A stretch of DNA of 64,000 nt from JASLQO01 sp002327525 (lineage in GTDB: Bacteria > Pseudomonadota > Gammaproteobacteria > Pseudomonadales > Azotimanducaceae), in contig JASLQO010000018.1 in the NCBI GenBank assembly GCA_030744435.1, positions 62,001 to 126,000 on the forward strand, read 5' to 3'. The position numbers were made by a program, and so were the translations under genes. Of this stretch, positions 7,951-16,893 are shown in pieces. Positions within the stretch are counted from its first letter, which is position 1, and every line of letters starts with the position of its first letter. The notes below the pieces were generated by a model. That model did not search any database, was not told where the DNA came from, and worked only from the letters and a program-made list of their open reading frames with translations.

Positions 7951-8394
7951 ACCGCGAATCTTGCTGCTACGTTGCTGCACCTCGAGGCGCTGCGCCGCCG
8001 CCTGCGCGTGTTCTGCCTCCACGGTCGCGGGTAGGGGCAGTGCGCGACGAAAACTGCCGAAGGCCCGTTCCGTTGCCACGGCGCTGGCGGACTTTTGCGT
8101 CGACTCGGCACGCTTCTCACCAGACACAGTAATATGGTCACCGGAGATCTCCACGCTCAGGTCTTCCCGGTTCATGCCGGGAAGACCTGAGCGCATCTCG
8201 TAGTGATTATCGTGTTTCACGATTTCCGTGGACGACAATCTACAGCGTTGGGAAACGGCCGAGCTTTCAGACGCCTGTTCTTCCTCGTCGTGCAAGTGAG
8301 TCAGTGCGTTGTGCGCCTTGTTTCACAGCGCGCTCCAGCCCTCGTGCAGCCAGTTGAGCGGTGAGAAGTCTTCTCCAATTCTACCCATCGTCAT
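7951..8394 (-). pseudogene. Decayed small heat-shock protein (Hsp20) gene
   Basis: From the ATG at 8394, behind AGGAG, the reading is MTMGRIGEDFSPLNWL, then EGWSAL, then an in-frame TGA (codon 24, 8325-8323). After it the same frame continues NKAHNALTHL and an alpha-crystallin core (YEMRSGLPGMNREDL, ISGDHITVSGEKR, RAFGSFRRALPLP). The core breaks down after VEAEHAQA: the expected NGVL segment and C-terminal I-x-I tail are absent and sequence runs straight into the end of the SDR gene. An internal stop plus 3' loss argue for a pseudogene rather than a sequencing error alone. Confidence 0.8.
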
Positions 8395-8429
8395 TACCAA
8401 TTCTCCTGTTTGATGCTATGGGTAAATTG

Positions 8430-8711
8430 TCAAACTGGCCGCGTGGGAGGTCGACCCATAGTTTCCGAAGGCAAATTTCGGGAAACGCAAGTAATTGTGA
8501 AAAGGCGGTGATCAGGGTGTGCCCGCGAATACAATACCCGGGTTTTGGTCCTCGCCATATTGTGTATACGCGATTGCGGCGATGGAACCGGCCAGCCACG
8601 CGCCGTCGCGACGACCGAGCAGTTCTCCATCGGTGCGGCAGTGCCACAGCCGAGCGCAATCTGCTTGTCCTTTGGCTTGTCGGCGATCGTGAGTAGGGTC
8701 TCTACTTGCAC
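8430..8711 (-). CDS. Unrecognised short open frame with strong ribosome site
   Basis: GTG at 8711 preceded by AGGAGG; 93 codons. It begins VQVETLLTIADKPKDKQIAL and is unlike any family I recognise. The second half is rich in Arg, Pro and Thr and looks non-coding, so the real product may be shorter or frame-shifted. It lies upstream of the decayed hsp20 gene on the same strand and may belong to the same decaying locus. The rest of the 8395-8875 gap shows no gene. Confidence 0.3.
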   Translation of the reverse strand: MQVETLLTIADKPKDKQIALGCGTAAPMENCSVVATARGWPVPSPQSRIHNMARTKTRVLYSRAHPDHRLFTITCVSRNLPSETMGRPPTRPV

Positions 8712-8875
8712 GTCGTTCCTCCTGGGTGCTGCATTCGGATTCTAGCAATGGGCGAACCCGGTACCAACGTAGACACCACGTAGCAGAAGCGGGAAAACGC
8801 GGATGGTGCATGGAATACTCCTGACGAAGTAGCTAAGGTGCGCACCCGAACACATCGGAAGTGCGCGGTAGATAG

Positions 8876-9808
8876 ATGAACCGAGTGATGAACAGCATCG
8901 TGAACACAGCTAAACCCATACTGCTCGCGGTTGCCTGCACGATGCTCAGCGTTGCTGCCCTCGCCGCCGAGCCCAAAGGAGACCTTGCGTTGGCCTCGGT
9001 CAGTGCGGTTGCGGTCGATCTCGATAGTGGCGAGATTCTGATCGCCAAGCACCCTGATGCGCCGCTTTCCATAGCCTCGATCACCAAGCTGATGACGGCG
9101 ATGGTGGTGCTCGACTCCGGTGAGGGGCTCGATGAGTGGCTGCGCATCAAGCCGTGGGACGAACCGCTTGCCAAAAACGCGTTTTCGAGGATCCGTCTGC
9201 AATCCAAGGCCCGCCGAAAGGATTTGTTGCGCGTAGCGCTCATGTCGTCCGAGAACCGAGCTGCGTTTAATGTGGCTGCGAATCATCCGGGTGGAGCGAA
9301 GGCGTTCATCGAGGCGATGAATGTCAAGGCGGACCAACTGGGCATGCACGATTCGACGTTTGTCGATCCAACCGGCCTGTCACCAGACAATAGGTCCACT
9401 GCCGCAGATCTAGCGCGTATGGTTGCTGCCGCACATGGATATGAGCTGATCGGAGAGTACTCCACGACGCGCCAGCACACGGTGCGTTTCCAGGGACCGC
9501 GCTACAAGCTCGGTTACGGCAACACCAATCCCCTCACAGGCAGTTTCCGCTGGGATGTGTCGCTCCAGAAAACCGGCTACCTCACGGAGGCCGGGCGCTG
9601 TCTCGTCATGGTCACGAGAGCCGGAGACACGGATGTCGCCATGGTGATGCTCAATTCCTTCGGCAAGCGCTCTCCGCTTGGCGATGCCGGACGCATGCGA
9701 CGCTGGCTTGAGTCCGGCACCGTGAGCAGGGTGGCCGGTGCCGCGAAGGACTATGAGCGGCGCATGGTTGCGAGCTTTGGCCTGGCCTCGCCCCCGGGCG
9801 GGGAGTAG
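8876..9808 (+). CDS. pbpG: D-alanyl-D-alanine endopeptidase (PBP7-like)
   Basis: 310-residue periplasmic serine peptidase of the S11 family that cleaves D-Ala-meso-DAP cross-links in peptidoglycan. A signal peptide covers residues 1 to about 31 (ends ALAA). Penicillin-binding motifs are visible: S68-x-x-K (SITK), S125-E-N, and KTG in LQKTGY. Length fits the family. In the segment after SEN the family usually reads ALGRHYPGG; here it reads NVAANHPGG. It is followed after 15 bp by queA, but the functions are unrelated. Confidence 0.93.
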   Translation: MNRVMNSIVNTAKPILLAVACTMLSVAALAAEPKGDLALASVSAVAVDLDSGEILIAKHPDAPLSIASITKLMTAMVVLDSGEGLDEWLRIKPWDEPLAKNAFSRIRLQSKARRKDLLRVALMSSENRAAFNVAANHPGGAKAFIEAMNVKADQLGMHDSTFVDPTGLSPDNRSTAADLARMVAAAHGYELIGEYSTTRQHTVRFQGPRYKLGYGNTNPLTGSFRWDVSLQKTGYLTEAGRCLVMVTRAGDTDVAMVMLNSFGKRSPLGDAGRMRRWLESGTVSRVAGAAKDYERRMVASFGLASPPGGE

Positions 9809-9823
9809 GCGTCGGGCGCGGCC

Positions 9824-10873
9824 TTGCGAAAATCGGATTTCAACTACCGCCTGCCGGGTGAGCTGATCGCGCAGGCACCGCTTGAGCGGCGCGAAGCCAG
9901 CCGTCTGCTGCAGGTGCGCGGTGCCAGGCTCGAAGACGGCGAGTTCGTGCATCTGCCGCAGTTGCTTTCCCCCGACGATCTGTTGATCGTAAACAACACC
10001 CGGGTTGTCAACGCACGCCTTGGTGGTCGCAAGGACAGCGGCGGTCACGTTGAGATACTCCTCGAACAGGTGCTGAACAAAAACGAGGCGCGCTGTCAGG
10101 TGCGGGCGAGCAAGCCGTTGAAGGCAGGGCGCAGGATAGAGACCGAAGGTGGCGAGCTGGAGGTGATCAGGCGCATCGGACAGTTCTACGATTTACGCTT
10201 CCCGGAGGACGTGTTGGTGTTTCTCGAACGGTTCGGTCGTGTGCCGCTGCCTCCCTACATCGAGCGCGAGGCCACCGAGGCCGACGCGGAACGCTATCAA
10301 ACCCTGTTTGGCCGCGCTCCCGGCGCGGTGGCGGCGCCCACTGCTGGCTTGCACTTCTCCCACACGTTGCTGGATGCGCTCGCCGAACGGGGAATACGGC
10401 AGGCGGAAATAACGTTGCATGTGGGTGCCGGAACCTTCCAGCCGGTGCGCGTCGATGACTTGAGTGAGCACCGCATGCATTTCGAACGTTTCTGTGTGCC
10501 TCGCGCGGTAGTAGATGCAGTGGCGCAGACGCGTGAGCGGGGTGGCAGCGTCGTGGCGGTGGGCACCACCGTGGTGAGGGCGCTCGAGTCCGCCGCGAGA
10601 AACGGGGTGTTGACGCCGGGGCCGGGAGAAACGGATCTGTTCATCACGCCGCAAACGCCGGACGAGCCGGGATTTCGCTTCCGTGTCGTCGATCGTCTGG
10701 TGACCAATTTTCACCTGCCGGAATCAACCTTGCTCATGCTCGTGTGTGCGTTTGGGGGCTACCATCAGGTGATGCAGGCATACCACCACGCGGTGAAGGA
10801 AGGCTACCGGTTCTTCAGCTATGGCGATGCCATGTTGCTCGAAGGCGCCCAGAATGCCGGAGTGCGTTCGTGA
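9824..10873 (+). CDS. queA: S-adenosylmethionine:tRNA ribosyltransferase-isomerase QueA
   Basis: Transfers and isomerises the ribosyl moiety of SAM onto 7-aminomethyl-7-deazaguanine in tRNA, giving epoxyqueuosine. 349 residues. Family segments seen: LPGELIAQAPLERREASRLL at the N-terminus, NNTRVVNARL, GAVAAPTAGLHF and NFHLPESTLLM. The first residues require a TTG start at 9824; no ATG or GTG nearby fits better. The stop overlaps the GTG of tgt (GTGA at 10870-10873), so the two steps of queuosine synthesis are probably translationally coupled. Confidence 0.97.
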   Translation: MRKSDFNYRLPGELIAQAPLERREASRLLQVRGARLEDGEFVHLPQLLSPDDLLIVNNTRVVNARLGGRKDSGGHVEILLEQVLNKNEARCQVRASKPLKAGRRIETEGGELEVIRRIGQFYDLRFPEDVLVFLERFGRVPLPPYIEREATEADAERYQTLFGRAPGAVAAPTAGLHFSHTLLDALAERGIRQAEITLHVGAGTFQPVRVDDLSEHRMHFERFCVPRAVVDAVAQTRERGGSVVAVGTTVVRALESAARNGVLTPGPGETDLFITPQTPDEPGFRFRVVDRLVTNFHLPESTLLMLVCAFGGYHQVMQAYHHAVKEGYRFFSYGDAMLLEGAQNAGVRS

Positions 10874-11970
10874 CTTTCGAGGTGCTCTGTACCGACGGCG
10901 CAGCTCGCCGCGGTCGTCTGCAAACCAGGCACGGCCCTGTCGAAACGCCCGTGTTCATGCCGTGCGGTACGTACGCAACGGTAAAAGCCGTGAGCCCGCG
11001 AGATTTGCGCGAAGTCGGCACTCAGATGCTGCTCGGCAATACCTTTCACCTCTTGCTGCGCCCCGGAGACGAACAGATACGTGCCTTTGGCGGGTTGCAC
11101 CGGTTCATGTCGTGGGATGGCCCAATTCTTACCGATAGCGGCGGCTTTCAGGTGTTCAGTCTGGGTGAGCTGCGCAAGATATCCGAAGAGGGAGTAAGGT
11201 TCCGGTCTCCGGTGAATGGCGATCAGGTGGAACTCACCCCCGAGCGGTCGATACGAGTTCAGCAAAATCTGGGTTCCGACGTCGTGATGGTGTTCGATGA
11301 ATGCACGCCTTACCCGGCCACGGAGAGGGAGGCGCGCGAGTCCATGGAGCTCTCCATGCGCTGGGCGTCGCGCTGTCGGCAGGCGTATACGGGTGACGGG
11401 CAACTGTTCGGTATCGTACAGGGCGGCATGTACGAGGAACTACGTGCCGAGAGTCTGGCCGCTCTCGAAGGGATGGGCTTCGATGGTTACGCCATCGGCG
11501 GTTTGTCCGTGGGCGAGCCGAAGGACGAGATGAACTGGGTGCTGCAGCGATTGCTGCCGCTCATGCCGGCTTCCGGGCCACGCTACCTCATGGGTGTCGG
11601 GACGCCTGAAGATCTGGTGCGCGGTGTGCAGCTCGGGGTAGACATGTTCGACTGTGTCATGCCGACGCGCAACGCGCGCAACGGATATTTGTTCACATCG
11701 GCCGGTACCGTGAAGATCCGCAATGCCCGCCACCGCTCATCCGACGAGCCGCTCGATGCGGAATGCCAATGCTATGCCTGTCGCCAGTTCACCCGGGGCT
11801 ACCTGCATCACCTCGACAGGTGTGGCGAAATGCTGGGTGCGATGCTCATGACGCAGCACAACCTTCACTACTATCACAGCCTCATGACCCGTTTGCGCAC
11901 CTCAATTGAAACGGGTACATTGCGCACCTTCATCGCGACCCTGCAAACTGGTTGGAATTCAACGACATGA
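10870..11970 (+). CDS. tgt: tRNA-guanine transglycosylase
   Basis: Exchanges guanine-34 of GUN-anticodon tRNAs for preQ1. 366 residues, TIM barrel with zinc site. DSGGFQVFS carries the active-site Asp; MPTRNARNG near residue 265 holds the tRNA-binding loop; zinc ligands lie in CQCYACRQFTRGYLHH. Start is the GTG overlapping the queA stop; the frame is open upstream inside queA, but family alignment (VTFEVLCTDGAARRGRL) supports this start. The stop overlaps the yajC ATG (ATGA at 11967). Confidence 0.97.
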   Translation: MTFEVLCTDGAARRGRLQTRHGPVETPVFMPCGTYATVKAVSPRDLREVGTQMLLGNTFHLLLRPGDEQIRAFGGLHRFMSWDGPILTDSGGFQVFSLGELRKISEEGVRFRSPVNGDQVELTPERSIRVQQNLGSDVVMVFDECTPYPATEREARESMELSMRWASRCRQAYTGDGQLFGIVQGGMYEELRAESLAALEGMGFDGYAIGGLSVGEPKDEMNWVLQRLLPLMPASGPRYLMGVGTPEDLVRGVQLGVDMFDCVMPTRNARNGYLFTSAGTVKIRNARHRSSDEPLDAECQCYACRQFTRGYLHHLDRCGEMLGAMLMTQHNLHYYHSLMTRLRTSIETGTLRTFIATLQTGWNSTT

Positions 11971-12311
11971 ACCTCTTCGAAAGTGTGGCGCATGCCGCGC
12001 CGGCAGGTGGTGCCTCAGGCAACGCCGGCCTCATCAACATACTGTTTCTCGGCGGCTTCGTCCTCATCTTCTATTTCCTGCTAATCCGCCCGCAGAGCAA
12101 GCGCCGCAAGGAGCATCAGGCTCTCGTCGGGAGCCTCGACAAAGGCGATGAAGTGGTAACCTCGGGCGGTATCGTCGGACAGGTCAACAAGGTGGAAGAC
12201 GATTTCCTCAAGATCCAGGTTGCGCCTAACATGGAACTCAGAGTACAGAAGAGCGCCGTCGGTGCAACGCTGCCCAAGGGCACGCTGAAGTCGCTCGACG
12301 AGAACAAGTAG
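11967..12311 (+). CDS. yajC: Preprotein translocase accessory subunit YajC
   Basis: Single-pass inner-membrane partner of SecDF. 114 residues: a short Ala/Gly-rich N-terminus, a membrane segment near residues 20-40 (IFYFLLIRPQSKRRKEH at its end) and a cytoplasmic domain with the conserved GDEVVTSGGIVG. The ATG at 11967 overlaps the tgt stop; a TTG 15 bp upstream is possible but less likely. The stop shares one base with the secD GTG. Confidence 0.96.
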   Translation: MNLFESVAHAAPAGGASGNAGLINILFLGGFVLIFYFLLIRPQSKRRKEHQALVGSLDKGDEVVTSGGIVGQVNKVEDDFLKIQVAPNMELRVQKSAVGATLPKGTLKSLDENK

Positions 12312-14224
12312 TGGCGCGATCTTCCGGCCTCGTGGGCGAGCGCCTGCTCGGCGGACCGAGGCAGAGTCACCGGCCGCCGAACACGCATTCGATAGCGCGC
12401 TACCTGTTCGTCTTCTTCGTGATCGTCATGGGGTGTATTTTTGCGGCCCCAAATCTGTATCAGCCTGATCCGGCGTTACAGATACGCGCCATCGACAAGG
12501 ATTCTGTGGTGACGCAGGCCGAGCTCGACAGAGCAATCGATACCCTGGCCTCGGCGGGTATCGAAACCAAGGCGACGGAACTCCTGGACGGCAGTGCCGT
12601 CGTGCGCGTGTTCGATGACGAGGCGCAGCTGCGTGGCCGAGACATTGTACAAGCAGCGCTCAACAAAGATGCCGATGAGTTCGTGGTCGCGCTGAACCGG
12701 GCCTCCACCACGCCTCAGTGGTTGCAGGATCTCGGCGGCAAACCCATGTCGCTCGGTCTCGACCTGTCAGGGGGCGTGCACTTCATGCTGCAGGTGGACA
12801 TGGATAAGTTCACCGCCGACCGCCTGCGCAGCAATCAGGAAACCGCCCGGGACGCGATGCGCGAGCAGCGCCTGCGCTATGTACCGGGCAACTGGGTATC
12901 TGGCAGCTCGCTCAACGTGCCGTTTCAGTCAGCGAGTGCGCGGGACCAGGCGGCGGAACTGCTCGGTTCTCGCCTTGAAGGCTTTGCTTTCGAGTCTCGC
13001 AGCGAAGGCGGGCAGGAAATTCTGCGCATGACCATGACCGAGGAGCGCATCCGCGAACTCGAAGATCTGGCCATTTCACAAAACCTGCAGAGCCTTCGCA
13101 ATCGGGTCAACGAACTCGGTGTATCGGAACCGCTCGTACAGAGCCTCGGACGTGAGCGCATCGTGCTGGATCTGCCCGGCATCCAGGACAGCGCCCGCGC
13201 CAAGGAGATCATCAACAAATTCGCCAACCTCGAATTTCGTATCATGGCTCTGCCCAATACGCGCGCCGCGGAAACGGAGACCTATCCGCACGAAGGCAGC
13301 ACGGTGAGGCTGATGCGCCGCAGTATCGTCACCGGTGATCAGGTGACAAATGCCCAGCAGGATTTCGACCCCGAATCGGGCCAGCCCCAGGTGAGCATCA
13401 CGCTCGACAATGACGGTGGTCGTGCGATGAACGAGGCGACCAAGGACAACGTCGGCAACTCCATGGGCATCATCTTCATCGAGCTGAAGCCGCGTACGCG
13501 CAGCGTCATGATCGATGGTGAACTCGTCGAAGAACAGTACACGGTGGAAGAGAAGCGGGTGATCAGCGTCGCCACTATTCAAAGTGCGCTGAGTTTTCGT
13601 TTCCGTATCACGGGTCTTAATCTGGGTGATGCGCGCGATCTTGCGCTGTTGCTGCGCGCCGGTGCGCTGGCTGCACCAATGTACATCGTGGAGGAACGTA
13701 CCGTGGGTGCGAGCCTCGGTGAGGAGAACATAGAACGCGGCCAGCAATCGGTGCTGATTGGCTTCGTGCTGGTGATGATATTCATGTTGTTCTACTACAA
13801 GGGCTTCGGAATCGCAGCGGACATCGCGCTCACCGCCAACCTCATTCTATTGATGGCGGTGATGTCCGTGCTGGGTGCTACGCTCACGCTGCCCGGTATC
13901 GCCGGGATCGTGCTCACCGTCGGCATGGCGGTGGACGCCAATGTGCTGATCTTCTCGCGCATCAAGGAGGAACTCAAAGACCGTCCGCCACAGCAGGCCA
14001 TACAGGCGGGTTTCGATCGCGCGCTACTGACCATCATGGATGCCAACATCACGACGTTCTTCGTCGCGATCATTCTTTTCTCCGTGGGCAGCGGACCGGT
14101 GCGGGGGTTCGCCATCACACTCGCCGTTGGTATCGCAACCTCCATGTTCACCGCCATTCTCGGTACCCGTGCCATCGTCAACTTGATCTACGGTGGGCGT
14201 AATCTGGAGACTCTGAAGATATGA
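12311..14224 (+). CDS. secD: Protein translocase subunit SecD
   Basis: Proton-driven membrane protein that, with SecF, helps release and pull secreted proteins on the periplasmic side. 637 residues: first membrane segment near 27-47 (ends APNLYQPDP), a large periplasmic domain (LGLDLSGGVHFMLQVD near 145), and five membrane segments from about 470 onward with GMAVDANVLIFSRIKEEL. The GTG at 12311 gives about 24 residues before the usual start; a GTG at 12332 is an alternative, and no ribosome site decides. The ATGA overlap couples it to secF. Confidence 0.96.
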   Translation: MARSSGLVGERLLGGPRQSHRPPNTHSIARYLFVFFVIVMGCIFAAPNLYQPDPALQIRAIDKDSVVTQAELDRAIDTLASAGIETKATELLDGSAVVRVFDDEAQLRGRDIVQAALNKDADEFVVALNRASTTPQWLQDLGGKPMSLGLDLSGGVHFMLQVDMDKFTADRLRSNQETARDAMREQRLRYVPGNWVSGSSLNVPFQSASARDQAAELLGSRLEGFAFESRSEGGQEILRMTMTEERIRELEDLAISQNLQSLRNRVNELGVSEPLVQSLGRERIVLDLPGIQDSARAKEIINKFANLEFRIMALPNTRAAETETYPHEGSTVRLMRRSIVTGDQVTNAQQDFDPESGQPQVSITLDNDGGRAMNEATKDNVGNSMGIIFIELKPRTRSVMIDGELVEEQYTVEEKRVISVATIQSALSFRFRITGLNLGDARDLALLLRAGALAAPMYIVEERTVGASLGEENIERGQQSVLIGFVLVMIFMLFYYKGFGIAADIALTANLILLMAVMSVLGATLTLPGIAGIVLTVGMAVDANVLIFSRIKEELKDRPPQQAIQAGFDRALLTIMDANITTFFVAIILFSVGSGPVRGFAITLAVGIATSMFTAILGTRAIVNLIYGGRNLETLKI

Positions 14225-15150
14225 ACGTCCCCAGCTTCGACTTCATGGGCCGGCGCAAGATCGCCGCCATGCTCTCGGTCGCACTGGTGCTGGCCTCCAT
14301 CGTCCTGCTCGGTGTGCGCGGGCTCAACTTAGGACTCGACTTCACCGGCGGCAGCCTGGTGGAGGTCGGTTTCCAACAGCCGGTGGACCCCGAAGCCGTC
14401 CGTCGGCAACTGGAAGCTACCGGTTTCGAGAACGGCCTGGTGCAGCATTTCGGCACAGACGTGGATCTGCTGATCCGAATGCCGTCGCGATCCGGAGCCA
14501 ACCAGTCGACGCTGGGCGACCGGATGCTCGAAGCGATCCAGGCCACCTACCCGGCGGCGAAGATGCGTCAGTCCAACTACGTGGGGCCGGTTGTGGGCGA
14601 AGAACTCACCGAAAGCGCGGGGCTCGCGCTGCTGGCAGCGCTCGGTGTGGTTATGCTCTACATCCTGTTCCGGTTCACGAAGCAGTTTTCCGTCGGTGCG
14701 GTTGTTGCCCTCGCGCACGATGTGATCATCGTGTTCGGTATCTTTTCGCTGGCGCAGTGGACCTTCGATCTGCCGGTTGTGGCGGCACTGCTGGCCGTGA
14801 TCGGTTACTCGCTGAACGACACCATCGTGGTTTCCGACCGCATTCGTGAGAATTTCCGCAAGGTGCGCAAAGGCACTCCGTTCGACATCATAAACACCTC
14901 GCTCAATCAGACTCTGGGCCGTACGTTGGTCACCTCGCTGACCACGTTGTTTGTGTTGCTTGCACTGGTGTTCACTGGCGGTGCACTGATTCGCGGGTTC
15001 GCCGTGGCGCTGACAATCGGTGTCGTGGTGGGAACCTATTCCTCCATTTACGTGGCCGCCAACGTGCTGCTTACGATGAATATCACGCGTGAAGATCTGC
15101 TGATCCCCGAGAAGGAGAATGTGGACAACCCGGAAGGAACCTACCCCTGA
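14221..15150 (+). CDS. secF: Protein translocase subunit SecF
   Basis: Partner of SecD in the Sec accessory complex. 309 residues with six predicted membrane segments; FMGRRKIA at the N-terminus, LGLDFTGGSLVEV after the first membrane segment, and the membrane motif GYSLNDTIVVSDRIREN near residue 200. Its ATG overlaps the secD stop. It converges on suhB with only a 10-bp gap, where CTGAG (15147-15151) pairs with CTCAG (15165-15169) as part of an imperfect palindrome that could end both transcripts. Confidence 0.97.
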   Translation: MNVPSFDFMGRRKIAAMLSVALVLASIVLLGVRGLNLGLDFTGGSLVEVGFQQPVDPEAVRRQLEATGFENGLVQHFGTDVDLLIRMPSRSGANQSTLGDRMLEAIQATYPAAKMRQSNYVGPVVGEELTESAGLALLAALGVVMLYILFRFTKQFSVGAVVALAHDVIIVFGIFSLAQWTFDLPVVAALLAVIGYSLNDTIVVSDRIRENFRKVRKGTPFDIINTSLNQTLGRTLVTSLTTLFVLLALVFTGGALIRGFAVALTIGVVVGTYSSIYVAANVLLTMNITREDLLIPEKENVDNPEGTYP

Positions 15151-15169
15151 GTGATCGGGATCAACTCAG
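15147..15169. terminator. Possible bidirectional hairpin between secF and suhB
   Basis: An imperfect palindrome, CTGAGTGATC against GATCAACTCAG, spans the secF stop and most of the gap before the suhB stop. There is no T tract, so intrinsic termination is uncertain. Confidence 0.3.
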
Positions 15170-15961
15170 ATCCGGGGTAAGGCGTGGTCTAATTTCCGTT
15201 ATTAAGTTCTTGAAAAGCCTAGGGTTTGCCGCAACGATATTGCCGCTCTCCATGTGTCCGTCACCGCCGCGGAAATCACCCACGAAGCCGCCTGCCTCTC
15301 GAACCAGCAGGCTGCCCGCGGCGATGTCCCAGGGTGACAGGCCGGGTTCCCAGAAGCCGTCGAGCCGCCCGGCCGCCGTGTAGGCGAGATCGAGAGCGGC
15401 CGATCCCATGCGCCGCAAGGCGCGGCACTGCCCGGTGAGTGCCTTGACCATCGCCATGTACGCATCCAGATGCGGTTCCACGGCATGCGGTGGTATGCCG
15501 GTGGAAAGCACCGCCTCGCTCAGGCGATGGGTTTTGGTGACGCGAATGCGCTTGCCGTTGAGCCGCGCACCGCTTCCGCGGCTGGCCACGAATTCTTCGT
15601 TGAGCACCGGATCCACCACGATACCATGCTCTATGTTGCGGCCCTTGCGAAGTGCGATTGAGACGCAGAAGTGCGGGATGCCTTGCAGGAAGTTGAGGGT
15701 GCCATCGAGCGGATCGATGATCCAGGTGAACTCTTCGGAGCTGTGTTGCGCGCCGCCTTCCTCACCGAGAAAGCCGTGATCGGGGTAGGCCGTGTGCAAG
15801 GTGTCTATGATGGTTGCCTCCGCCTCGCGGTCGATGTTGGAGACGAAGTCGTTCAGGTTCTTCTGTTCGATGTCCAACTCATCGAGTCGGTCCATGGCGC
15901 GCAGGATGATCTGCGAGGCGCGCCTGGCGGCTCGCAGACCCATGTAGGCAAGCGCGTGCAT
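15161..15961 (-). CDS. suhB: Inositol-1-monophosphatase / Nus factor SuhB
   Basis: Mg-dependent phosphatase of the inositol monophosphatase family; in E. coli it also joins the rRNA antitermination complex. 266 residues. Metal site GEEGG (near 66-70) and DPLDGTLNFLQGIPHF (near 84-100) with the second half WEPGLSPWDIAAG near 210. The ATG at 15961 has an AGGA site; 15 further in-frame codons upstream are not needed. Divergent from trmJ, as in E. coli. Confidence 0.95.
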   Translation of the reverse strand: MHALAYMGLRAARRASQIILRAMDRLDELDIEQKNLNDFVSNIDREAEATIIDTLHTAYPDHGFLGEEGGAQHSSEEFTWIIDPLDGTLNFLQGIPHFCVSIALRKGRNIEHGIVVDPVLNEEFVASRGSGARLNGKRIRVTKTHRLSEAVLSTGIPPHAVEPHLDAYMAMVKALTGQCRALRRMGSAALDLAYTAAGRLDGFWEPGLSPWDIAAGSLLVREAGGFVGDFRGGDGHMESGNIVAANPRLFKNLITEIRPRLTPDLS

Positions 15962-16074
15962 AGTTATCCTGGGCGTGTCATGAAGATGGGGCGCGCATGC
16001 TAGCAATCTGCGGCCCTCGGAGGAAGCAGGGTGGGAAGCGCGCTAGAATGCCCGGCCGCGAAATGAGGTTAGTA

Positions 16075-16818
16075 GTGAGTCTATCCAACATCCGTATCGT
16101 GCTGGTGGAACCCAGCCATCCAGGCAACATCGGGGGAGCGGCGCGCGCGCTGAAGACCATGGGGCTTAAGCGGCTGTATCTGGTGCGTCCAGATCGATAT
16201 CCGGACCCGCAGGCCCAGTGGCGTGCCGCGGGTGCACAGGACGTTCTGGAAGCGACGATTGTGTGTGAGAAGTTGTCGGAGGCAATCGCCGGGTGTCACT
16301 GGGTTGTAGGCACCAGCACGCGCCAACGCCGCATTCCCTGGCCCGCGGCGGATGCCGAAAGCGTGGCCGCGCAGGTGCTGAGCGCAGCGCAGGCAGGCGA
16401 AGTGGCCATTGTGTTTGGGCGCGAGAACAATGGGCTCTCCAACGAGGAGTTGCAGCGTTGTCACATGCACTTACAGATTCCGGCATACACCGGGTACTCC
16501 TCGCTAAACCTGGCGATGGCGGTGCAGGTGGTGAGTTACGAGATATTCAAGCAGGCACAAGCTACTCCGGTGGTGGAGGCCCGTTGGGATCGGCCACCGG
16601 CTACCTCGGCCGAACTGGAAGGACTGCTCGCCCATTTCGAGCGGGTGCTGGTGCGTGGCGAATTCATTGACGCCGGCAATCCGGGCCAGACCCTCACCCG
16701 GCTGCGTCGCATGCTCACGCGCATGGAGGCTGACGAGACGGAAGTGCAGATGCTGCGCGGGATTCTCTCGCACCTCGACCGCAGGAGCGCGGGGAGTCGG
16801 GACGGTACGGGTGAATAG
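16075..16818 (+). CDS. trmJ: tRNA (cytidine/uridine-2'-O-)-methyltransferase TrmJ
   Basis: SPOUT-family enzyme that methylates the ribose of residue 32 in tRNAs. 247 residues; N-terminal catalytic domain with NIRIVLVEPSHPGNIGGAAR, IVFGRENNGLSNEEL and YSSLNLAMAVQVV (trefoil-knot SAM site). The GTG at 16075 is chosen because GAGG lies seven bases before it and the length then matches E. coli TrmJ; in-frame ATGs at 16048 and 16063 would extend it. The stop lies inside the IscR site of the next gene. Confidence 0.94.
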   Translation: MSLSNIRIVLVEPSHPGNIGGAARALKTMGLKRLYLVRPDRYPDPQAQWRAAGAQDVLEATIVCEKLSEAIAGCHWVVGTSTRQRRIPWPAADAESVAAQVLSAAQAGEVAIVFGRENNGLSNEELQRCHMHLQIPAYTGYSSLNLAMAVQVVSYEIFKQAQATPVVEARWDRPPATSAELEGLLAHFERVLVRGEFIDAGNPGQTLTRLRRMLTRMEADETEVQMLRGILSHLDRRSAGSRDGTGE

Positions 16819-16839
16819 TGGACCAAATTAGTCGGGTAT
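16815..16839 (+). promoter_or_regulatory. IscR type 1 binding site upstream of iscR
   Basis: The 25 bases start ATAGTGGAC and end TAGTCGGGTAT, matching all but about two positions of the published type 1 motif ATASYYGACTRWWWYAGTCRRSTAT. Type 1 sites are bound by the [2Fe-2S] form of IscR, giving feedback repression of the isc genes. The site overlaps the trmJ stop and lies 55 bp before the iscR ATG. Confidence 0.85.
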
Positions 16840-16893
16840 TGCATACTCGATAGTCATTCCATCAAACGTGTCTCGCCCGAGAAGCCCCAGAAC

